6,067 bases of DNA from NCBI GenBank assembly GCA_019090225.1, contig JAHRWI010000221.1, positions 1-6,067 of the forward strand, written 5' to 3'. Under the pieces are notes generated by a model. It saw nothing but the letters and a program-made list of their open reading frames with translations. It was not told where the DNA came from and ran no database searches. This DNA is from Porticoccaceae bacterium (lineage in GTDB: Bacteria > Pseudomonadota > Gammaproteobacteria > Pseudomonadales > Porticoccaceae). How positions within the stretch are numbered: the first letter of the stretch is position 1; every line of letters starts with the position of its first letter. A program made the position numbers and the translations under genes. Positions 1 through 5,995 of the stretch are shown piece by piece.

Positions 1-878
1 AAGAGGATGTTAATAAAGTGATTAAAACTCAGATTGAGCGGGTTGACCGTGTCCGAGATCGGGTTCAGGAAGGCATACTTCGCGACCAGGTGATGATCGA
101 TACCGCAGGCGAAGTGGTTGGCCAGGTTAATGGTCTTTCGGTTCTACAACTGGGCAACTTTAGTTTTGGTCAGCCCTCGCGTATTACCGCGACCACCCGG
201 CTCGGCGATGGTCGGCTTATCGATATCGCCCGGGAATCCGATATGGGTGGCCCCACCCACACCAAAGGTGTATTTACCCTGAGTAGTTTTCTCGGTGCTC
301 GTTACGGGCAAAAAGCGCCGCTGTCTTTGACCGCGAGTTTAGCCTTCGAGCAAAGTTATGGCGGCGTCGATGGCGATAGCGCCACTATGGCAGAGCTTTG
401 CGTGTTGTTTTCGTCGCTCAGTGCTCTGCCGGTTAAACAGTGTTTTGCGATCACCGGTTCAATGAATCAGCACGGTAAAACCCAGGTAATTGGCGGCGTT
501 AACGAAAAAGTCGAAGGTTTTTTTGATATCTGTTTTGCCCGTGGCTTAACAGGTGAGCAGGGTGTGCTGATCCCTGCCAAAAATGTTCAAAATCTGCTCC
601 TGCGCCCGGACGTTACTGAGGCCATTGAGCAGGGCCAGTTTAATATTTATCCCATAGACCATGTCGATCAGGCCGCTGAAATTCTCATGGGTACGGCAGC
701 CGGAGTAGCAGATGGTGATGGACAATTTCCAGCCGACACCATTAATGGGCGAGTTCAGGCGCGTTTGGAAGAGTTCGCCGAGTTAAGGCGGGGCTTTGGT
801 AAGGGCGAGACCTCAGAGCCAGAAGTCATAAAAGTGCCTGCTAAGGAACCTCTACCTGAACCTACAGGGGAGCCATAG
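1..878 (+). CDS. Lon-related ATP-dependent protease, C-terminal part (5' end outside window)
   Basis: This is the proteolytic end of a Lon-family (peptidase S16) AAA+ protease that degrades cytoplasmic proteins using ATP. The reading frame is open back to the window edge (first full codon at 3), so the GTG at 18 is only an internal Val codon. Numbering from that codon, residues 31-46 resemble the entry to the Lon P-domain. The nucleophile motif GDSA has Ser121 (bases 378-380), and its partner Lys164 (507-509) lies in GGVNEKVEGFF, so the Ser/Lys dyad is intact. The stretch GLTGEQGVLIP is typical of the LonB/YcbZ-like branch of large Lon-related proteases rather than classical LonA. The AAA+ ATPase half is not in the window. 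After about residue 228 the protein ends in a charged, Pro/Glu-rich tail that is probably disordered. No clear terminator follows. The family is confident; the exact subfamily is inferred. Confidence 0.93.
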   Translation, partial: EDVNKVIKTQIERVDRVRDRVQEGILRDQVMIDTAGEVVGQVNGLSVLQLGNFSFGQPSRITATTRLGDGRLIDIARESDMGGPTHTKGVFTLSSFLGARYGQKAPLSLTASLAFEQSYGGVDGDSATMAELCVLFSSLSALPVKQCFAITGSMNQHGKTQVIGGVNEKVEGFFDICFARGLTGEQGVLIPAKNVQNLLLRPDVTEAIEQGQFNIYPIDHVDQAAEILMGTAAGVADGDGQFPADTINGRVQARLEEFAELRRGFGKGETSEPEVIKVPAKEPLPEPTGEP

Positions 879-906
879 CGCCAGAATTTAATGTACTAAT
901 ATTTTT

Positions 907-931
907 AAAAGTGAAAAGTGAAAAGTGAAAA
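907..931 (+). repeat. 7-bp tandem repeat (AAAAGTG)x3 plus AAAA
   Basis: Three exact copies of AAAAGTG are followed by a fourth AAAA. The array lies 28 bases after the Lon stop codon and ends 2 bases before a TTGACA -35 element. The A-rich copies could act like an upstream promoter element, and a short tandem array can change copy number by slippage. The repeat is directly visible; any role is inference. Confidence 0.85.
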
Positions 932-933
932 GG

Positions 934-961
934 TTGACAGCGAAAATATGCCCTGGATAAA
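934..961 (+). promoter_or_regulatory. Probable sigma-70 promoter of the DUF3012 lipoprotein gene
   Basis: A perfect -35 hexamer TTGACA (934-939) is followed after 16 bases by GATAAA (956-961), a fair -10 match. Transcription would start near 968, giving a leader of about 55 bases before the ATG at 1023. Position and orientation fit a separate transcription unit for the lipoprotein gene. Confidence 0.55.
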
Positions 962-1005
962 TTGTTTTGTTCCCTATTACCCAAAAATAAAAAACCACCA
1001 ACAAC

Positions 1006-1013
1006 AAAAAGGA
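1006..1013 (+). promoter_or_regulatory. Ribosome binding site fixing the lipoprotein start
   Basis: AAAAAGGA ends 9 bases before the ATG at 1023. This supports that start over the in-frame GTG at 918, which lies inside the tandem repeat and upstream of the promoter. The adjacent ATG at 1026 is a possible alternative, with 12-base spacing. Confidence 0.7.
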
Positions 1014-1022
1014 CGTTTAAAA

Positions 1023-1190
1023 ATGATGAAATTGATGAAAGTTCTCCCTCTCGTGCTTGGTATGGTGTTCCTGTCATCTTGCGCCAAAGTAGGTAGTGAA
1101 GCGTGGTGTGAAAATATGAAGGAAACACCTAAAGGCGAGTGGTCGATGGATGACGCCACTAACTTTACCAAGCACTGTATTAAATTCTAG
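1023..1190 (+). CDS. Small DUF3012-type lipoprotein
   Basis: This is a 55-residue predicted lipoprotein. It has a short basic start (MMKLMK), a hydrophobic core at residues 7-17, and a clear lipobox LSSC with Cys20 as the lipidated residue. The +2 residue is Ala, not Asp, which fits transport to the outer membrane. The mature peptide is only about 36 residues and carries the pattern VGSEAWC...MK..PKGEW....A..F.KHC, which I recognise as the DUF3012 family of short proteobacterial lipoproteins of unknown function. Cys29 and Cys52 are both in the mature part and could form a disulfide. The gene has its own promoter upstream and an intrinsic terminator 22 bases after the stop, so it is probably monocistronic. 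An extended frame from 918 exists, but its first 35 residues do not look like protein and would bury the signal peptide. No function is known to me. Confidence 0.88.
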   Translation: MMKLMKVLPLVLGMVFLSSCAKVGSEAWCENMKETPKGEWSMDDATNFTKHCIKF

Positions 1191-1212
1191 ATACAGGACT
1201 TATCAAACGAAT

Positions 1213-1246
1213 GGTCAGGCAGATATTTTACTCCTGGCCTTTTTTT
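1213..1246 (+). terminator. Intrinsic terminator after the lipoprotein gene
   Basis: The 7-bp stem GGTCAGG (1213-1219) / CCTGGCC (1233-1239) includes one T-G pair and encloses a 13-base loop. Seven T residues follow directly (1240-1246). It lies 22 bases after the stop codon at 1190 and fits the rho-independent pattern well. Confidence 0.85.
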
Positions 1247-1362
1247 GGTTCTTATATGGTTAGACAAATAATAAGAGCCTATCCTGTCCAAGGACGATTG
1301 CCGATAAATTACCCGATGCAAATTCTCAGAACCAGGTATTAAAATAACAAACAGGTGTCAAC

Positions 1363-2145
1363 ATGGAACTCAATTTAAAGGGTAAAACAGCGCTTATCAC
1401 CGGGGCTTCAAGGGGCATCGGTCGTGCCATTACCGAGCGACTGGCGCAAGAAGGTTGCCACTTGCATTTGGCGTCTCGCTCTGCAGAGGATTTGCAGACG
1501 GCGCAAAATGAACTGGCGTCAAAATATGACGTTGAGGTCAAAATTTATCCCATGGATTTGTCCCAGAGCAGTAACGTCAACGCGCTAGCCGCTGCTTGCA
1601 GTGATAGCGATATTCTCGTCAACAACGCCGGAGCTATTCCGGCTGGCTCTCTCGCTTCAGTTGACGAAGCCGCCTGGCGTAGTGCTTGGGATCTAAAGGT
1701 CTATGGGTATATCAATTTGTGTCGCGAAATGTACTTGTGTATGAAGGCTCGCGGGAAAGGCGTCATCATTAATATTATTGGCGTTGCGGCAGAAACAACA
1801 GAAGCCAATTACATCGCCGGAACCGCCGGGAATGCTAGCCTGGATGCATTTACCCGAGCTTTAGGCGGCGCTAGTCCCGTGGATAATATTCGCGTGCTTG
1901 GTATTAACCCTGGCCTGACAGCGACAGATCGCATCGTCACTATTATGAAACAAAATGCCCAGGCCAAAGGCCTTGATCTCAATGATTGGCGAGAACTGCT
2001 GGGCGACATGCCCTTTGGCCGAATGGCGGAGGCAGAAGAAGTTGCTGATCTGGCTATTTTTTTAGCCTCGGATCGCGCGGCTTATATTACCGGTACCGTG
2101 ATGACCATTGATGGTGGTTTGTCATCACGGGGTAAGTTATTTTGA
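1363..2145 (+). CDS. Short-chain dehydrogenase/reductase with atypical active site
   Basis: This is a 260-residue classical-length SDR, expected to be a cytoplasmic NAD(P)(H)-dependent oxidoreductase with a Rossmann fold. The cofactor motif TGASRGIG is at residues 13-20. Arg39 after the second strand suggests NADP preference. NNAG is at 87-90, the NPG turn at 182-184, and the C-terminal GTVMTIDGG is typical. The catalytic residues are unusual: Tyr150 is present, but the Lys of YxxxK is Thr154 (YIAGT). The usual Ser position holds Gly140 (NIIG instead of NISS), and the usual Asn position holds Lys112 (DLKVYG). From memory, an SDR subgroup (resembling the PRK06125 model) shares ELKVFGY and Y-x-x-G-(S/T)-AGNA, so this is probably a lineage trait rather than decay. 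The ATG at 1363 has AGGTG (1353-1357) 5 bases upstream. The preceding terminator and the hairpin after it suggest a single-gene transcript. The substrate is unknown. Confidence 0.92.
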   Translation: MELNLKGKTALITGASRGIGRAITERLAQEGCHLHLASRSAEDLQTAQNELASKYDVEVKIYPMDLSQSSNVNALAAACSDSDILVNNAGAIPAGSLASVDEAAWRSAWDLKVYGYINLCREMYLCMKARGKGVIINIIGVAAETTEANYIAGTAGNASLDAFTRALGGASPVDNIRVLGINPGLTATDRIVTIMKQNAQAKGLDLNDWRELLGDMPFGRMAEAEEVADLAIFLASDRAAYITGTVMTIDGGLSSRGKLF

Positions 2146-2213
2146 AGGGTAAAGAGCGCTAGGTTTTAAAGTATTACGATTGGCCTGACGTGATGAGCAA
2201 GTAAGACGAGCGA

Positions 2214-2248
2214 GGGGTAAGGCATCAGCCCTACCCCCTATTTATTGT
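2214..2248 (+). terminator. Stem-loop, probable terminator of the SDR gene
   Basis: GGGGTA (2214-2219) pairs with TACCCC (2232-2237). After one A/C mismatch, GGC (2221-2223) pairs with GCC (2228-2230) around an ATCA loop. The rightward tail CTATTTATTG is T-rich but interrupted, while the leftward side has no T tract. It sits between convergent genes, so it most likely ends the SDR transcript; it could also slow read-through from the helicase gene. Confidence 0.55.
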
Positions 2249-2273
2249 TACCGGATCTTTATTATTGACGGGC

Positions 2274-3593
2274 CTAGGCGCTATGACGTGTGCTGTTACC
2301 TGATCGGTTCGAGCTATTTGAATGTCTGCGTGGTCGGGCATTTCCAGATGGCTGGGATGAGCGCCGGTTGCCGCTGCCATTGCCATTACCTGGTTTTCTT
2401 CGACCTTGCTGCTGCCCACCGCGACCATTTTTAATGGGTTCTGCTCTGATGGAGGGGTCGGGAGTGAAACCTTCGAGAACTTCTTTGGGGATTTCCCGCT
2501 TGAGGAGTCGCTCAATATCTCTCAGTAATTTCAGTTCATCGACACAGACCAGCGACGTGGCTTCGCCTTCGTTACCGGCGCGTCCAGTACGCCCGATACG
2601 GTGTACATAATCTTCGGCGACGTTGGGTAGTTCGAAGTTGACTACGTGGGGCAGCTGGTCGATATCAAGGCCACGAGCGGCGATGTCCGTTGCAACGAGG
2701 GCTCTTACTCTTCCCGCTTTGAAGTCTGCCAGGGCTTTGGTGCGCGCACCTTGGCTTTTGTTGCCATGAATGGCAGCGGAGCGGATACCATCGGTGGTCA
2801 GTTGTTCAGAGAGTTTGTTGGCTCCGTGTTTGGTGCGGGTAAAGACCAGCACCTGCTGCCAGTTGTTGGAGCCAATCAGCAAGGACAGTAGTTCACGTTT
2901 ACGGCTTTTATCCACAGGGTGAACCATTTGGGTGACGCTTTCTGCGGCAGTGTTGTGCCTGGCCACTTCGATCAGCGCTGGGGATTTCAGCAATCCGTTA
3001 GCCAGTCGTTTGATGTCTTCAGAAAAGGTCGCCGAGAACAGTAAGGTTTGTTTATGTTTGGGTAAGATCGCGAGCACTTTGCGGATGTCGTGAATAAAAC
3101 CCATATCGAGCATGCGGTCGGCTTCGTCGAGCACCAGGATATCTACCTGAGTAAGATCGACGGTACGCTGACCGACATGGTCGAGCAGTCTGCCCGGTGT
3201 GGCGACCAGAATATCAATGCCATTACGGAGTTTTTGTTTTTGTGGGTTGATATTGACGCCGCCGAAAATTACGGTGGAGCGCAGGGGCAGGTATTTACCA
3301 TAGGTCGCGACACTTTCACCTACTTGCGCAGCCAGCTCACGGGTTGGTGTTAAGACCAGTGCGCGGACAGGTCGGCGGCCATTACCGGCTTTGCCTGTCG
3401 CCATTAATCGTTGCAACAGCGGCAAGGTAAACCCGGCGGTCTTGCCAGTACCCGTTTGTGCGCCGCCCATGAGATCTTGTCCGTCGAGGATAAGGGGAAT
3501 GGCTTGCTGTTGAATGGGAGTGGGAACGCTGTAACCATTTTCGGACACAGCACGGAGTAATTCAGCCATCAGGCCGAGGGATTCAAATGACAT
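2274..3593 (-). CDS. rhlE: DEAD-box ATP-dependent RNA helicase, RhlE type
   Basis: This 439-residue protein unwinds or remodels RNA using ATP. RhlE-type enzymes act in ribosome assembly and RNA decay, and often matter in the cold. All core motifs are visible in order: Q motif (YSVPTPIQQQ, 21-30), Walker A AQTGTGKT (45-52), PTRELA (83-88), TPGR (132-135), DEAD (156-159), SAT (187-189), ARGLDI (306-311) and HRIGRTGR (331-338). The start MSFESLGL and the PTPIQQQAIP stretch closely match RhlE, and the length is close to the 454 residues I recall for the E. coli protein. From about residue 383 the tail is low-complexity and rich in Arg, Gly, Asn and Ser, a usual RNA-binding extension. GGAG (minus strand, 3605-3608) lies 11 bases before the ATG. 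The gene converges on the SDR gene and is separated from its upstream neighbour by about 375 bases, so it probably has its own promoter and a long leader. Confidence 0.95.
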   Translation of the reverse strand: MSFESLGLMAELLRAVSENGYSVPTPIQQQAIPLILDGQDLMGGAQTGTGKTAGFTLPLLQRLMATGKAGNGRRPVRALVLTPTRELAAQVGESVATYGKYLPLRSTVIFGGVNINPQKQKLRNGIDILVATPGRLLDHVGQRTVDLTQVDILVLDEADRMLDMGFIHDIRKVLAILPKHKQTLLFSATFSEDIKRLANGLLKSPALIEVARHNTAAESVTQMVHPVDKSRKRELLSLLIGSNNWQQVLVFTRTKHGANKLSEQLTTDGIRSAAIHGNKSQGARTKALADFKAGRVRALVATDIAARGLDIDQLPHVVNFELPNVAEDYVHRIGRTGRAGNEGEATSLVCVDELKLLRDIERLLKREIPKEVLEGFTPDPSIRAEPIKNGRGGQQQGRRKPGNGNGSGNRRSSQPSGNARPRRHSNSSNRSGNSTRHSA

Positions 3594-3726
3594 GCTTGGG
3601 ATATCTCCAGTATCAGCCTATCCAGCACTTATGTTTTATGTACACACGATGTGGGACGGTCCAGACGGATACTATTTTATTCGTTTGTTTCGGGGTGAAT
3701 CAGAAGGGATTACCGCGTAGAAAACA

Positions 3727-3746
3727 GGTGCAGACCGAAGTGCACC
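3727..3746 (-). promoter_or_regulatory. Hairpin in the rhlE leader, UUCG-capped
   Basis: On the minus strand, GGTGCA and TGCACC form a perfect 6-bp stem around CTTCGGTC. Within that loop a C-UUCG-G tetraloop can close, leaving a two-base bulge. The sequence after the stem is TGTTTTCT, a short T run. It could be a 5' stabilising structure, a weak attenuator, or a DNA dyad for a regulator. The structure is visible; the role is inference. Confidence 0.45.
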
Positions 3747-3762
3747 AGAGGTTGAGCGGCAC

Positions 3763-3771
3763 ATTGTAACA
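3763..3771 (-). promoter_or_regulatory. Possible extended -10 promoter for rhlE
   Basis: The minus strand reads TGTTACAAT, an extended -10 (TGn followed by TACAAT, 3768-3763). No good -35 is present at 16-18 bases, which extended -10 promoters tolerate. It would give a leader of about 160 bases before the rhlE ATG and place the UUCG hairpin near the 5' end of the transcript. Confidence 0.4.
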
Positions 3772-3968
3772 GAAGATTGGCTGTAATAGTGGGCGACGAT
3801 ACTATTCTTTAGCATTAGGGCCATTCTTTTAGAGTATGACCAGTGCCTTCCGAGTCGGGAGATGGCTGGTGCGGATCTATGCAGTAGCTATTAAAACAGT
3901 AGTGCTTAACTGATGAGTTTGGGTCCTGTAAGCCAAGTTGACAGCAGCGTAGCCTAATCTGACTATTA

Positions 3969-4379
3969 TTATGGAGCTTGAGTATCCCCTTTAAAATATA
4001 AACGGATCGGAACGTTGGTGGCCTTACCCAGGGTAATGATCAGACCATAGTAGTCATTTTCGTAGTCATCTGCCCACTCGTAGTGGATTTTTAACTTGCT
4101 CGGCTCGTCGTCTTTTTTGGGAGCCTTACCGACGACCACAATCTCTTGAATTTGGTCAGTGTTTTTAATGGCACTTTTAGGAATGGAGACGGTTACACGC
4201 GTGTCGTCCTGATTGTCTACATTCTCAATACGCTCTACTTTTGCGCCGATGACTTTGCCCTGGTAACCTTTCTGCAGTTCAAGCCAGCCAGTTTCCTGAT
4301 CCGCCAGTAGCAATGTACATGGCAGGCTAGCGGCGAGCAGTGACAGCGTTTGCGTTATTAAACGAACACGTAATTTCAT
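3969..4379 (-). CDS. Small exported protein of unknown function
   Basis: I do not recognise this 136-residue protein. It begins MKLRVRL and has a hydrophobic stretch to about residue 25, typical of a Sec signal peptide. Cleavage is likely after Ala26, ahead of the acidic start DQETGW. Cys21 is preceded by Leu-Pro, which does not fit a lipobox, so a soluble periplasmic product is more likely than a lipoprotein. The mature part is about 110 residues and looks beta-rich: alternating hydrophobics around 43-66, EIVVVGK at 79-85, a charged linker KKDDEPSK (88-95), then HYEWADDYENDYYG (99-112) and a final hydrophobic region LIITLG...VPIRLYF. The acidic/aromatic run at 100-111 could bind metal or a basic partner, but this is speculation. 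The frame extends upstream to 4409, but the ATG at 4379 is chosen because GGGGA lies 8 bases before it and the signal peptide starts there. It shares orientation with its neighbours but is transcriptionally isolated from the porin by a terminator. Confidence 0.75.
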   Translation of the reverse strand: MKLRVRLITQTLSLLAASLPCTLLLADQETGWLELQKGYQGKVIGAKVERIENVDNQDDTRVTVSIPKSAIKNTDQIQEIVVVGKAPKKDDEPSKLKIHYEWADDYENDYYGLIITLGKATNVPIRLYFKGDTQAP

Positions 4380-4387
4380 GTTAAGTA

Positions 4388-4392
4388 TCCCC
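4388..4392 (-). promoter_or_regulatory. Ribosome binding site fixing the small exported protein start
   Basis: The minus strand reads GGGGA, 8 bases before the ATG at 4379. It overlaps the upstream in-frame ATG at 4394, which makes that start unlikely. Confidence 0.6.
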
Positions 4393-4533
4393 ATTAGCTC
4401 TAGCAGCAATTGTCCAGATATTCAGAGTTTTCAGAATTCAAAATACAGAAGGCTAAACTAACATTGGGGAGGGTTCGGAGGAAGTGATTTAGCTGTGCAG
4501 CAGGATGTTTTCGACGTTCGTTTGATATCGTGC

Positions 4534-4581
4534 AAAAAAAAGGGTGGACTCAGTGAGTGTTTATCTCACCTTGTCCACCCT
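4534..4581 (-). terminator. Strong intrinsic terminator after the porin gene
   Basis: On the minus strand a perfect 9-bp stem (AGGGTGGAC, 4581-4573, with GTCCACCCT, 4549-4541) continues across a 3x3 internal loop into a 5-bp GTGAG/CTCAC stem with a 7-base loop. A T run follows at 4540-4534, with the stem's final T making eight in a row. It begins 62 bases after the porin stop codon and separates the porin transcript from the small exported protein gene. Confidence 0.93.
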
Positions 4582-4643
4582 GGAGAGGGTTCTTTATTAT
4601 TTAATTGTTGGTATCGATCAGACTTGTAGTTGTACCTGAATTT

Positions 4644-5903
4644 CTAGTACTTAAATTTCAGATCAACCTGCAGACGGTCATAGTCTGTTTCTGCATCGCC
4701 ATTTTCGTTAATGAAGTAAGTGACGGCAAAAGACGTGTTTTTGTTGATGGCATAACCACCTTTGAAAATGTGTCCTTTGCTATCAGTACCACCACCACCA
4801 AAGTCGGAGTCGGTGGTCAGGCCTAAAACCGCATCAGCCTCAAGATCCTGATAGATGTAGGCCATTTGCCAGGTGCCTGGATTTTTAGCTTTACCCAATT
4901 TTAAACCTGCTGATAAACCTGTTTCATTGTCGTCAGCGTCCTGGTTTTCTACCCAGTCGACAAAGACACTAAATGGCAGGTCGGCTACTTTGGTTTTCAG
5001 TTCTGCGAACAGCTCTAGCTCTTCGTAGTTATTCTGATAAGTGCCATCCAGGGCCAGGGTGTTGCCAAAGGAATCACTTGAGTCGAAAAACGGAGTGCTA
5101 CCCATAACCGGAATATCGTAATAGCTCACGCCACCAATGAATTCAACGTTATCTGATAGTGCCGCATTAAAGCCGAGCTGAGTTCCCCAGAAGCTTTCAG
5201 CATCTTTGCTGCCAGCTTTGTCGTCACTCTCTAGATACATGAAAGCGGCGTTGGCGAAAAATTGCCCGTTATCATATTTAAAGGCCAGACCCTCTGGTCG
5301 GTAATCACCATCCCAGATCAAGCCATTTTTAGCAGGTTTGTAGAAAGGGTTTTTAAACTTGCCGCCGATGACATGGGTGTTTTCAATACCGGACCAGTCG
5401 AAATAAGCCATATCGAGATTAATACCTTTTGAGCTGCCACCGCCACCCAGGGTCTGGTTGGTCGAGACGGGGTCATCACTACCTGAAGCCAGGCCTAAAC
5501 CGACTTTCCAGGTGTCATTGACCTGGGCCTGGGCCTCGATACGTGCGCGGACTCTGGAGCGGTTGCGGTCTTTAGGTTTGTTCTCATCATCGATGTTTTC
5601 GTAACGGTAGCGAAAATCACCTTTTACTTTGACCTTTTCCGCCCAGGCCAGTTTGTCGCTGATTCTAGTGACTGAGCTGCTGGCTTCTTTTAAGGCCACT
5701 GTTTCGCTGCGGATTGATTCGTCCGCTGCTTCGAGTTCTTTGACGCGCTGGTTCAATATTTCGACCTGGCGCATTAATTTCTCTACCGTTGCATCACTGA
5801 CGGCAGCGAGTGAGCCGGTGCTAAATAGCAATGAGCTAGCCATCAGAGCCGTGCCGCAGGTTTTTAAGGGCTGCATGCGTGCGGTGGTTAAAAGACGTTT
5901 CAT
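4644..5903 (-). CDS. Putative outer-membrane porin with periplasmic coiled-coil N-terminus
   Basis: This 419-residue protein should form a trimeric beta-barrel pore for small solutes. It starts MKRLL and has a long signal peptide with cleavage near SLAA (31-34). Residues 40-85 form a clear coiled coil with aliphatic d positions every seven residues (Leu43, Leu50, Leu57, Ile64, Leu71, Val78, Leu85), a probable periplasmic trimerising helix. The barrel starts about residue 92 (VKGDFRYRYE), a typical opening of the 'putative porin' family (Porin_5-like, from memory). It continues with alternating aromatic strands and Asp/Gly-rich loops, including two runs of four glycines. The C-terminal DLKFKY ends in an aromatic residue, as expected for recognition by the BAM machinery. 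The ATG at 5903 is preferred over the in-frame ATG at 5912 because AGAGGA lies 8 bases before 5903 and overlaps the other. It is monocistronic, with a strong terminator. Substrate specificity cannot be read from sequence. Confidence 0.9.
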   Translation of the reverse strand: MKRLLTTARMQPLKTCGTALMASSLLFSTGSLAAVSDATVEKLMRQVEILNQRVKELEAADESIRSETVALKEASSSVTRISDKLAWAEKVKVKGDFRYRYENIDDENKPKDRNRSRVRARIEAQAQVNDTWKVGLGLASGSDDPVSTNQTLGGGGSSKGINLDMAYFDWSGIENTHVIGGKFKNPFYKPAKNGLIWDGDYRPEGLAFKYDNGQFFANAAFMYLESDDKAGSKDAESFWGTQLGFNAALSDNVEFIGGVSYYDIPVMGSTPFFDSSDSFGNTLALDGTYQNNYEELELFAELKTKVADLPFSVFVDWVENQDADDNETGLSAGLKLGKAKNPGTWQMAYIYQDLEADAVLGLTTDSDFGGGGTDSKGHIFKGGYAINKNTSFAVTYFINENGDAETDYDRLQVDLKFKY

Positions 5904-5911
5904 ATGGAGCA

Positions 5912-5917
5912 TCCTCT
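5912..5917 (-). promoter_or_regulatory. Ribosome binding site fixing the porin start
   Basis: The minus strand reads AGAGGA, 8 bases before the ATG at 5903. It runs directly into the alternative in-frame ATG at 5912, which would have no spacing, so the shorter protein is the likely product. Confidence 0.75.
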
Positions 5918-5983
5918 ATTTGGGTTACGGGTCGCCTTGTTTGAGCGCTTGACCCTGTCTATGGAGCGGGTTTCTGCGAGGCT

Positions 5984-5995
5984 TATTGCACAATA
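5984..5995. repeat. 12-bp inverted repeat upstream of the porin gene
   Basis: TATTG and CAATA (plus strand) are perfect inverted arms separated by two bases, centred about 86 bases before the porin start codon. The position suits an operator for a dimeric regulator, but no convincing -35/-10 pair is visible nearby, so its function is uncertain. It is short enough to occur by chance. Confidence 0.35.

Larger units (their letters stand above)
3594..3968. other. Intergenic region between rhlE and the small periplasmic protein gene
   Basis: This stretch of about 375 bases has no convincing gene. The half nearest rhlE (3594-3771) appears to be its leader, with a possible extended -10 element and a stable hairpin (listed separately). 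The other half (3772-3968) should hold the 3' end of the upstream transcript, but I see no hairpin with a T tract there. It contains an imperfect hairpin at 3839-3870 (ACCAG/CTGGT arms) and a short inverted repeat ATACT (3799-3803) / AGTAT (3833-3837), neither with an evident role. Confidence 0.6.

Noticed and set aside
918..1022. Longer version of the lipoprotein starting at the GTG at 918
   Set aside because: The start lies inside a tandem repeat and upstream of the promoter. The extra 35 residues would bury the signal peptide, and a good ribosome site precedes the ATG at 1023.
1286..1295. GTCC-AA-GGAC inverted repeat upstream of the SDR gene as an operator
   Set aside because: The arms are only 4 bases and no promoter elements can be placed convincingly around it.
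1777..1830. Loss of the SDR catalytic Lys as a sign of a pseudogene
   Set aside because: The frame is intact, the start, cofactor and C-terminal motifs are preserved, and the YxxGTAGNA pattern resembles a known subgroup, so an inactive remnant is not the best reading.
2290..2610. Rightward frame opposite the helicase C-terminal tail
   Set aside because: It is an antisense shadow of the low-complexity Arg/Gly/Asn tail of RhlE, whose helicase motifs prove the minus-strand reading.
3587..3769. Rightward 60-codon frame overlapping the rhlE start
   Set aside because: It has no ribosome site, its composition does not look protein-like, and it overlaps the probable leader of rhlE.
3675..3824. Leftward 49-codon frame upstream of rhlE
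   Set aside because: It has only a weak purine stretch touching the ATG, no recognisable protein features, and it would cover the candidate promoter and hairpin.
3839..3870. Imperfect hairpin considered as a terminator for the small exported protein gene
   Set aside because: The stem is interrupted by bulges and there is no T tract on either side.
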